A stretch of 21,229 bases of DNA. Source: Oscillospiraceae bacterium. GTDB taxonomy: Bacteria > Bacillota > Clostridia > Oscillospirales > CAG-272. Under the pieces are notes generated by a model, which saw nothing but the letters and a program-made list of their open reading frames with translations, was not told the origin of the DNA and did not search any database. Below are positions 14,678-21,229 of the stretch, one piece after another; the first letter of the stretch is position 1; every line of letters begins with the position of its first letter. The DNA lies in the NCBI GenBank assembly GCA_015065395.1, contig SVQJ01000008.1, positions 1 to 21,229 of the forward strand, in the 5' to 3' direction. The translations under genes were made by a program, and so were the position numbers.

Positions 14678-17275
14678 ATGAGTGATATGAAAAACAACGG
14701 GAAATCTCCCAGCGCGCAGGATCTGCTCAACCGTCTCCATAAGCAAAAGACGGCTGATAAAGCTCCTGCAAACGAGAAAAAAAGCGTATCCTATTCGGAT
14801 TTTGTAAGTAAAAGAGAGGATTCGCATAAAAAGGAAAGTGCCGTTGAGGAAAGAATTGAGATCAAAACGGCGCAGTCTGCTGTTGAGGAAGCAGAGCTTT
14901 TGGCAGACGAGGAGTTTGCATCTGTTTATGATGAGATCCTCTCGCAGACTAATGAGACCGCAACAGAGCATTTCCCTGAATTCAATGATGATTCTCTCTA
15001 TGCCGGTGCCGGCGAGGAGATGTCATTCGGGGAGATGCCTGAGGAAGAGCTTGCAGTTGAGGAGCTAGTGCCTGAAGAGGCTGCGGCGCAGTACGATGAG
15101 TATGCAGAGTATTATGCGGCTGCTCAGTCGGCTCAGTATACCGATGAGAACTATGCTGAGTATTATCCCGAAGAGTACGCTGAAAATACATATTCCGAAG
15201 AGGCAGTCGTTCCCGATGAGGGACAGTATTATGTGGACATACTTCCCGATGACGATTTCTTCGATAACGATCCTTTAGAGGACGATCTTGAGGGGGAAGA
15301 GTATTACGAGGCTTGCGAAGAGGAAGAGGAGTACGATGAGGAACGGGATTTTGAAAATCTCGTTGCAGAGGTAACCGGCGGTGCCGCTCCTGATGAGCTG
15401 GATGAGACTGATATCAGCCTTATGGTGGCGCTGGGGATGGAATCCGAGCTTGCAAAAACCGTGGGCGAGGAAACAGCAGCTCAGATGACGGACGATTTCG
15501 TTGCGGATCAGGAGGAGTGGGTGGACAGATCCAATCGCTTCGGTGCCGATGAATACAGCGATACGTTCCAGAACTCAGAGATAGCAAGGGAATATACAAA
15601 GCGTAACCGCTTTGCCTTCTGGAAGATGCTCGCGGCTCTCGCTCTGACCGTTCTTATAATGTTTTATGAGAATATCCCTCTTCTCGGTTATCAGCTCTCA
15701 GGTCCTCTTGATCCTGCAAATTTCCCAGTGGTTTATATAATGATCGATCTTCAGATCACCCTCTTTGCAGTTGCTCTTGTGTTCACAAGAGTGGCTAAGG
15801 GCTTCAAGGATCTTGTCAGTATGAAGCCCTCTGTGGATTGCTTCCCCGCAGTGCTTACACTTGCGGCTGTGGTGAATTCCATAGTTATAGCAACGAATAT
15901 CTCTCCCGATGTTCAGCCTAAGGTGTTTAATTTTGCAGTCGTTCTTTGCCTGTTCTTCACCGCGTTTAATGAATATATGACGGTTCGCCGTGAGATATTC
16001 AGCTTCAATATCGTTTCTTCAAAGAAGCCTAAATTCGTTATGCGCCGCCTTTCCCAGAGAGATTCCGTTCTTGAGAGTGAGGCCATTGCAGATATGGATG
16101 CATCCGGATCGGATGACGGCGATATTATCAAGATCCAGAAAACAGACTTTGTGGACGGATATTTCTGGCGCACAAAGATCAAGGGTACCGTGGGTAGATC
16201 GATCATAGGTCTTTCTCTTGTCCTTTCCCTTGTGCTTTCTGTGGTCGTTGCGGTGTATTCGGCATCTCTCAGCGATGTCAAGGAGAATCCTGTTTCAGTA
16301 GGATTTGCCGTTCTTTGTGCGGCTATTCCCGCATCTATGGTCATATCGGGCTTCTATCCCTTCTACAGGGCTAACCGCCGCGCTTATGATAACGATTGTA
16401 CCATCATCGGCGAGGGAAGCGTGGAGGAATATTCCGGCGTAGGTGTCATCTCCTTTGACGATGTAAATGTTTTCCCCTCCTACTCTGTAAAGGTCAGAAA
16501 CGTGCGCCTGTTCAATAACAGCCGAATCGATAAGGTCCTCTACTACGCAGCAAGCGTGTTCTCAGCGACCGGCGGACCTCTTGCAGATGTGTTCGAGGTA
16601 GCTACCATGGAAACGGGTCACTCCGATAACGTTAAGATCCTTGAAACAGGTACGGGATATATCGAGGCGGAGGTTAACGGCAAGAGTATCATGTTCGGCA
16701 GAAGTGCCGCTCTTGCAAAGCACGGCATTCTTATCCCCGAGGATGTTATCAGAGAGAATTCCGAGATCCCTGCGGACTGCTCCGTAATGTATATGATCTA
16801 TCAGCATAAGCTTGTTGCTAAAATGATAGTCAATTATGTTATAGATCCTGATTTTGAGTATGTTCTCAAGCAGCTCACGGGAAGCGGAATGTGCGTTTGC
16901 GTTAAGACCTTTGACCCCAATATCGACGAGGAAATGATCTGCCGTCAGATCCCTCAGGGCAAGTACTCTATGAGAGTTATCAAGTACAGAAACACCGAGG
17001 AGATAACAAAGTATTCCAAGCGTGCCGAGGGCGGCGTCGTTTCCAGAGGTAATACTAAATCTCTTCTCCATACCGTTTCTAATTGCGATAAGATCATCAG
17101 CGCACAGAAAACAGGCTTTGCTATAGGCATAATTTCCGCAGTGCTGAATGCGGTTATCCTTGCCATCGTGCTCATGTCCGGAAGCTTTGGCGATATGCAC
17201 AGCGCATATATCGCAATTTGCCAGCTTTTCTGGCTTGTGCCCACGGTCATAACTACGAAGCTTATAGTGAGATAA
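14678..17275 (+). CDS. Degenerate P-type ATPase-like membrane protein with acidic N-terminal region
   Basis: 865 aa. Residues 1-300 are polar and acidic, with a Tyr/Glu/Ala-rich stretch (about 102-225) and runs such as EEEEEYDEE. Eight hydrophobic helices follow, near 312-331, 350-371, 387-406, 416-434, 507-530, 537-560, 811-834 and 841-863, as in P1B ATPases. A-, P- and N-domain-like segments lie where that fold requires. VEEYSGVGVISFDDVNVFP (582-600) aligns with the phosphorylation site: Asp594 is kept, but KTGT is DVNV. ETGTGYIEAEVNGKSIMFG (656-674) fits the N-domain. The TGE motif is absent, TGDN reads TFDPN, and GDGxND is missing. The metal-site Cys-Pro-Cys reads Ile-Pro-Ala. It is therefore unlikely to pump ions. 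AAAGG precedes the ATG. A scaffold or sensor role is inference. Confidence 0.8.
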   Translation: MSDMKNNGKSPSAQDLLNRLHKQKTADKAPANEKKSVSYSDFVSKREDSHKKESAVEERIEIKTAQSAVEEAELLADEEFASVYDEILSQTNETATEHFPEFNDDSLYAGAGEEMSFGEMPEEELAVEELVPEEAAAQYDEYAEYYAAAQSAQYTDENYAEYYPEEYAENTYSEEAVVPDEGQYYVDILPDDDFFDNDPLEDDLEGEEYYEACEEEEEYDEERDFENLVAEVTGGAAPDELDETDISLMVALGMESELAKTVGEETAAQMTDDFVADQEEWVDRSNRFGADEYSDTFQNSEIAREYTKRNRFAFWKMLAALALTVLIMFYENIPLLGYQLSGPLDPANFPVVYIMIDLQITLFAVALVFTRVAKGFKDLVSMKPSVDCFPAVLTLAAVVNSIVIATNISPDVQPKVFNFAVVLCLFFTAFNEYMTVRREIFSFNIVSSKKPKFVMRRLSQRDSVLESEAIADMDASGSDDGDIIKIQKTDFVDGYFWRTKIKGTVGRSIIGLSLVLSLVLSVVVAVYSASLSDVKENPVSVGFAVLCAAIPASMVISGFYPFYRANRRAYDNDCTIIGEGSVEEYSGVGVISFDDVNVFPSYSVKVRNVRLFNNSRIDKVLYYAASVFSATGGPLADVFEVATMETGHSDNVKILETGTGYIEAEVNGKSIMFGRSAALAKHGILIPEDVIRENSEIPADCSVMYMIYQHKLVAKMIVNYVIDPDFEYVLKQLTGSGMCVCVKTFDPNIDEEMICRQIPQGKYSMRVIKYRNTEEITKYSKRAEGGVVSRGNTKSLLHTVSNCDKIISAQKTGFAIGIISAVLNAVILAIVLMSGSFGDMHSAYIAICQLFWLVPTVITTKLIVR

Positions 17276-17303
17276 GTAAAAAACAAAACATCAAAGAAAG
17301 GAA

Positions 17304-17323
17304 GGGCGGAGATTTCTCCGCCC
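17304..17323 (+). promoter_or_regulatory. Hairpin between the membrane protein and radical SAM genes
   Basis: GGGCGGAGA (17304-17312) and TCTCCGCCC (17315-17323) are perfect 9-nt arms directly after a purine-rich AAAGGAAGGG. It has no T-run, so termination is weak at best. It could act on translation of the next gene, which has no other Shine-Dalgarno site. Confidence 0.5.
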
Positions 17324-17338
17324 CCTTGTATATTTATT

Positions 17339-19966
17339 ATGAGAGAAGATATTAAAAGCTTTATCTGCAATGTGAAAAAGCCGGGACGCTATACCGGCGG
17401 AGAATCCGGATGCGTTTATAAGAATAAAAATGAAGTAAAAATGCGTATCGCTTTTTGCTTTCCGGATACATACGAGATCGGAATGTCCAACCTTGGTATG
17501 AAAATACTTTGCGGCGTCCTAAACAATATGCCAAAGGTGTGGTGTGAAAGAGCTTTTGCTCCCTGGACCGATATGGAAGAGGAGATGCGAAAGAGAAATA
17601 TTCCCTTATATGCACTTGAATCCGGAGATGATCTGGGTGCCTTTGATATGCTGGCGTTTACTCTCCAGTATGAGCTTTGCTATACTACCGCCCTTAATAT
17701 GCTCGATATGAGCGGTATCCCCCTTCGAAGCGCAGACAGAGGAGAGGAATATCCTTTGGTGATCGCCGGCGGACACTGCGCGTATAATCCGGAGCCTATG
17801 GCGGATTTCGTTGATATTTTCTCTATCGGAGAGGGCGAGGAGGCTCTACCTGAGCTTGCATCTCTATATATTGATATGAAGGAAAACGGCACGTACAGCA
17901 AAAAGGAGTTTCTCCGCCGTGCGGCAAAGCTTGAAGGATTTTATGTACCTTCCCTTTATAATGTGCTGTATAATGAGGACGGCACGATAAAGGAGATCGC
18001 GCAAAAGGAGCCTGACGTACCGAAAACCGTAAAAAAGAGAATAGTGGCCGATGTGGATAAGGCATACGTGCCCACAGCTCCTATCCTCCCCGTAACGGAA
18101 ACGGTGCACGACAGAATAACCCTTGAGGTTTTCAGAGGATGTATCAGAGGATGCCGATTCTGCCAGGCAGGATTCATCACCCGTCCCGTGAGAGAAAAAT
18201 CTCCCGAAATTCTTGCGGCTCAAGCAAGAAAAATAGCAGATAATACCGGTTATGATGAAATATCCATGTGCTGCCTTTCTATTTCGGACTATTCAAAGGT
18301 CAATACCTTTACCGATATGCTCCTTGAATGGACGGATGACGAAAGGATCAATCTTTCTCTTCCTTCTCTCCGTGCCGATAGCTTTACGAAGGAGCTTATG
18401 TCGAAGATATCAACGGTAAGATCAAGCACTCTGACCTTTGCACCGGAGGCGGGAAGTCAGAGACTCCGTGATGTTATTAATAAAAATGTAACCGAGGAGG
18501 ATATACTCCGAGCCGCAGGCGTAGCCTTTGCGGCAGGCAAGAACCAGGTAAAGCTTTATTTTATGAACGGTCTCCCTTATGAAAATGATGAGGATATCGT
18601 GGGCATCGGAAAGCTTGCCAAAAAGGTCATAGAGGAATATTATAAAACCCCCGGTGCAAATAAACGCCGCCAGCCTCAGGTGACCCTCAGCGTTGCCTGC
18701 TTTATCCCCAAACCATTCACTCCTTTCCAGTGGGAAAGACAAAGTACTGCCGAGGAGCTTATGGAAAAGCAAAAGCTTCTTATGAGTGCTATTACCGACA
18801 GAAAGATCAAGTATAATTACCACGATGCAAAGGTCTCCCATCTTGAAGCTGTTTTTGCCAGAGGAAACAGAAAGCTCTCCGCGGCTCTTGAGGAAGCAGT
18901 GAAGCGGGGGATGCGCTTTGATGCATGGGAGGAAATGTTTGATTACGATGCATGGATGGATGTTTTTGAAAAAACTGGTATAGATCCTGCGTTTTTTGCA
19001 AACAGAACCATGAATGACGACGAGATCCTTCCTTGGGATATGATCGATTGCGGCGTAACTAAAGCATTCCTCGTGAAGGAGCGCCACCGCGCGATGGAAG
19101 CGGCAACAACTCCCTCCTGTAAGGAAAAATGCTCGGGATGCGGCGCAAATTCCCTCTGTGACAGCGAGCATTGCCGTTGGTGCCCGGGTCATAAGGATGA
19201 GGAGGCGGAGTACCTCGGTCAGAATATAAATGCCCGCGAGACAGTAAGGGATGATACGGATGATAAACGCGATGCCAGAGGCGCAGGCCCTGCCAAAAAT
19301 CCCGGCAAAAAGCCTGTTCGCAGTGTAAAAGTACTGTTTAGCGAGAGCGGTGCACTTACATACGTCTCTCATCTTGATATTAACAGAGCAGTAATGAGAG
19401 GCCTTGTTAAATCAAAGCTTCCTCTCTATTATACCGAGGGCTTTAACCCCATACCCAAGCTCACCTTCGCATCTCCCCTGTCGGTAGGATGCTCGGGAGA
19501 GAATGAGCTCTTCAAGATAAAGCTTACCGAGGATGTGGCGGATGACATTGTCCTTGAAAAGCTGAAAAGCTCAATGCCGGAGGGTATAACTGTTAAAAAG
19601 GTGTATTCCTCCGATACCAATTTCAAGCAGATTGCCTGGGCTGAAAATGAGATAAGCTTTGTGGGCGATATCCCCGAGGATGCAGAGGAAAGGCTTTCCG
19701 AAGCCTTTGCCGGCGAAGTGGTTGTTCTGAAAAAGACCAAGAGCAGCGAAAAGGAAGTGGATATCAGTCCATTCTTTAAGGATATTTCCTTCGAGCGGTG
19801 CGAAAACGGCATGAAGATCAGGGCGTTCACCTGCGCTGATAATACTAATTATCTTAATCCAGAGTATATTGCTAAGGTGGCGGAAAATATAATAGGTAGC
19901 GAAGAAGGATATCATACTGTCTGCCGCAAGCAGTTCTATACGGCGGACGGAAAGATATTCTCCTGA
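17339..19966 (+). CDS. Fused B12-binding-like radical SAM protein (TIGR03960 + TIGR03936-like)
   Basis: 875-aa, two-part protein. The N-terminal part has the KPGRYTGGE opening, a cobalamin-binding-like domain (FPDTYEIGMSNLGMKIL, IAGGHCAYNPEP, GEGEEALPEL) and a radical SAM core with the 4Fe-4S site CIRGCRFC (Cys268, 272, 275). A cluster of six further Cys (594-615) may bind a second cluster or zinc. The C-terminal part (about 660-875; VLFSESGALTYVSHLDINRA, YTEGFNPIPKLTF) is the DUF2344-type domain. In many Clostridia these parts are two adjacent genes, often near rne/rng and rplU; here they are one. The substrate is unknown. Translation-linked RNA or ribosome modification is a guess from such contexts. 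The ATG lacks a close Shine-Dalgarno site. Confidence 0.9.
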   Translation: MREDIKSFICNVKKPGRYTGGESGCVYKNKNEVKMRIAFCFPDTYEIGMSNLGMKILCGVLNNMPKVWCERAFAPWTDMEEEMRKRNIPLYALESGDDLGAFDMLAFTLQYELCYTTALNMLDMSGIPLRSADRGEEYPLVIAGGHCAYNPEPMADFVDIFSIGEGEEALPELASLYIDMKENGTYSKKEFLRRAAKLEGFYVPSLYNVLYNEDGTIKEIAQKEPDVPKTVKKRIVADVDKAYVPTAPILPVTETVHDRITLEVFRGCIRGCRFCQAGFITRPVREKSPEILAAQARKIADNTGYDEISMCCLSISDYSKVNTFTDMLLEWTDDERINLSLPSLRADSFTKELMSKISTVRSSTLTFAPEAGSQRLRDVINKNVTEEDILRAAGVAFAAGKNQVKLYFMNGLPYENDEDIVGIGKLAKKVIEEYYKTPGANKRRQPQVTLSVACFIPKPFTPFQWERQSTAEELMEKQKLLMSAITDRKIKYNYHDAKVSHLEAVFARGNRKLSAALEEAVKRGMRFDAWEEMFDYDAWMDVFEKTGIDPAFFANRTMNDDEILPWDMIDCGVTKAFLVKERHRAMEAATTPSCKEKCSGCGANSLCDSEHCRWCPGHKDEEAEYLGQNINARETVRDDTDDKRDARGAGPAKNPGKKPVRSVKVLFSESGALTYVSHLDINRAVMRGLVKSKLPLYYTEGFNPIPKLTFASPLSVGCSGENELFKIKLTEDVADDIVLEKLKSSMPEGITVKKVYSSDTNFKQIAWAENEISFVGDIPEDAEERLSEAFAGEVVVLKKTKSSEKEVDISPFFKDISFERCENGMKIRAFTCADNTNYLNPEYIAKVAENIIGSEEGYHTVCRKQFYTADGKIFS

Positions 19967-20326
19967 TCAGAATATCCTTTTGGGATTGAAGGTCTCTGTT
20001 TGTTTTAATCTTTCAAATAAGCATTCCAGTTTTGTGCGGGAAACCAGATAACCTATCCGGTTTCCCGCTTCTATATCACAAATAAGCTGGGCTAACGTGT
20101 CCTCGATGTCGTCGACAGTCGATCTGTTTACGGTCAGCGCTATCCAGATTTCGGATGATAGCCATTCCTTCTCGATGGCAGATGTATCTGCTTTTTCAAT
20201 TTCATCGGGAAGAGCGGCAATTTCACAAAGCAGCCTGTCAGTCTTTCCTATAACAAGAAAACCGTTGGCGATAACGGCAGTGATCAGAACTGAAAGGGTC
20301 ACGACCCCGGCGATAAATGCCTTCAT
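19967..20326 (-). CDS. DUF4363 family membrane-anchored protein
   Basis: 119-aa protein with one N-terminal membrane helix (about 4-26) and an outward-facing, mostly helical domain containing IEKEWLSSEIWIALTVNRSTVDDIEDTLAQL, which fits DUF4363. Its ATG overlaps the stop of the upstream DUF421 gene by 4 nt. This pairing recurs in spore-forming Clostridia, so a joint membrane role is likely, possibly in spores. Its stop codon abuts the stop of the convergent radical SAM gene with no base between. Confidence 0.85.
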   Translation of the reverse strand: MKAFIAGVVTLSVLITAVIANGFLVIGKTDRLLCEIAALPDEIEKADTSAIEKEWLSSEIWIALTVNRSTVDDIEDTLAQLICDIEAGNRIGYLVSRTKLECLFERLKQTETFNPKRIF

Positions 20327-20997
20327 TTTCCCTCCTTATATATAACGGTGGTCTCTCCGCAGTCGTTTACGGCGAAGAGTAATACATCGTCTTTGGTCTT
20401 GCCGAGCTTTGTAAGAGCAGAATTGAGCCTTTTTTCGTTCCATCCTGCAGTCACAAGGTTTCGCTTAACTATAACCTTGTCAATTATCAGAGAATGAGAT
20501 ATGCCTTTTTCTTTTACGGCGATACCCGCGTCATTGGATGATGCGGGCTTTGTGCTTGCTTTCTCAAATACCGAAAGCTTTCCGTTCTCTTCGAGAATTG
20601 CGTATTCCACGTCGGAGATATCAGATATACCTTGTTGTCTCAGCGAGCTTATAAGCTCGCTGAGACACATTCTTTGCCGCTTCAGTTCCTTTTGATCGAT
20701 CTTGCCTTTGCTTATTATGAGGCTGGGGCGTCCTCCCAGCAGGATCTTCAAGCGGGGAATGTGGAGTATAATATATGAAAGGATAACCTCAACGGATAAA
20801 AGGAGCAGTATGGGAATGACAGCATAGGCGAATGGTATATCGGTCTCGTATATAGGGGTGGCGGCAAAATCCGAGAGCATTATGGTAACGATCAGCTCCG
20901 AAAGCTGAAGCTCTCCCACCTGCCTCTTGCCCATAAGCCTCATGGATATCATGAGTATCAGATATATAAGTATCGTCCTTGAAAAAACAGTGATCAT
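20323..20997 (-). CDS. DUF421 domain membrane protein (YetF/YcaP-like)
   Basis: About 224 aa. Three N-terminal membrane segments are followed by a cytoplasmic domain. The sequence shows MRLMGKRQVGELQLSELIVTIMLSD, characteristic of DUF421, then the PSLIISKGKID and SDVEYAILEENGKLSVFEK blocks. Bacillus relatives (YetF, YdfR, YrbG) are linked to spores, but the biochemical role is unclear. I chose ATG 20997, which has AAGGGAG 11 nt upstream. The GTG at 21018 has only a poor site. A 32-bp perfect palindrome lies within the coding region. Confidence 0.88.
   Translation of the reverse strand: MITVFSRTILIYLILMISMRLMGKRQVGELQLSELIVTIMLSDFAATPIYETDIPFAYAVIPILLLLSVEVILSYIILHIPRLKILLGGRPSLIISKGKIDQKELKRQRMCLSELISSLRQQGISDISDVEYAILEENGKLSVFEKASTKPASSNDAGIAVKEKGISHSLIIDKVIVKRNLVTAGWNEKRLNSALTKLGKTKDDVLLFAVNDCGETTVIYKEGK
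20636..20667. repeat. 32-bp perfect palindrome within the DUF421 gene
   Basis: The 16 bases at 20636-20651 are the exact reverse complement of 20652-20667, with no spacer. The outer ends read TGTCTCAGCGAG and CTCGCTGAGACA. On the coding strand it specifies CLSELISSLRQ, which fits the protein family, so the gene is intact. Confidence 0.9.
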
Positions 20998-21067
20998 GAA
21001 AAGATATGCTCCCTTCACACTTCAAAAAGCAGAATTCTTTGTAATAATTGTTGCCTTTGGTGGTAAT

Positions 21068-21097
21068 AATATACGCCGAGATGAGTAATTTTGCCAA
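21068..21097 (-). promoter_or_regulatory. Promoter of the DUF421-DUF4363 operon
   Basis: On the minus strand, TTGGCA (21097-21092), an 18-nt spacer, then TATATT (21073-21068). The leader to the ATG at 20997 would be about 65 nt. Confidence 0.55.
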
Positions 21098-21132
21098 AAC
21101 GAAAAAAATCAAAAAAAGTTTTGAGAAAAGTG

Positions 21133-21161
21133 TTGACAAATCATTTTAGCAATGATATAAT
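21133..21161 (+). promoter_or_regulatory. Consensus promoter, probably of an rRNA operon
   Basis: TTGACA (21133-21138), an exact 17-nt spacer, then TATAAT (21156-21161). Both hexamers are full consensus, which is typical of stable-RNA genes. It fires away from the DUF421 gene towards the window edge. Confidence 0.9.
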
Positions 21162-21229
21162 ATCAAAGCTGTCGCGAAGAGCGGAAGCGAGAAGCTCCTT
21201 GAAAATTGAACAACAAGACAAACAAAGAC
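21162..21229 (+). other. Leader-like region, probably upstream of 16S rRNA
   Basis: GCTCCTTGAAAA (21194-21205) followed by TTGAACAACAAG resembles the boxA-like antitermination and processing leader found before 16S rRNA in Firmicutes. A GCGAAGAGCGGAAGCGAGAAGC segment precedes it. No rRNA bases are within the window, so the identity is inferred. Confidence 0.65.

Noticed and set aside
14678..17275. A working heavy-metal P-type ATPase
   Set aside because: The KTGT, TGE, TGDN and GDGxND motifs and the metal-site Cys residues are all absent, so transport activity cannot be supported.

Overview
The window looks like chromosomal DNA from an anaerobic, endospore-forming member of the Clostridia, possibly an Oscillospirales/Ruminococcaceae-type gut bacterium. 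The reasons are the spore genes gpr and spoIIP, the Clostridia-type hypothetical families (DUF4364, DUF4363, DUF421), a fused TIGR03960/TIGR03936-like radical SAM protein, and purine-rich Shine-Dalgarno sites with clear -35/-10 promoters. The species cannot be named from the sequence alone. I see no CRISPR array, phage, transposase or complete RNA gene.

Left part (1-6432). An outward-facing minus-strand operon encodes a carbohydrate-type ABC importer: binding lipoprotein, then two permeases, with no ATPase. Divergent from it is homoserine dehydrogenase (hom) with a downstream acidic lipoprotein gene, closed by a strong terminator. This block is bracketed by two inverted, hairpin-rich intergenic repeat regions (1-309 and 5870-6406). 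They share two modules in swapped order and a recurring 24-bp palindrome. The right-hand region also holds a 63-nt near-perfect hairpin.

Middle part (6433-13520). Minus strand: type II pantothenate kinase (coaW), then the gpr-spoIIP spore pair. Plus strand: an orphan oligopeptide-binding lipoprotein with its own promoter and terminator, a DUF4364 protein, a divergent SigH-like sigma factor with a near-consensus promoter, and a small double zinc-ribbon protein closed by a terminator.

Right part (13521-21229). Plus strand: rlmB (23S rRNA methyltransferase), an 865-aa membrane protein, and a B12-binding-like radical SAM protein, probably co-directional in one transcription unit. Minus strand, converging on these: a DUF421-DUF4363 pair. 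At the right edge a consensus promoter and leader point to an rRNA operon starting just outside the window.

The most unusual item is the 865-aa protein. It keeps the fold order and eight-helix layout of a P1B-like P-type ATPase but has lost the catalytic signatures (DKTGT, TGE, TGDN, GDGxND), and it carries a roughly 300-residue acidic, Tyr/Glu-rich cytoplasmic N-terminal region. It looks like a pseudo-ATPase that may have become a membrane scaffold or sensor.
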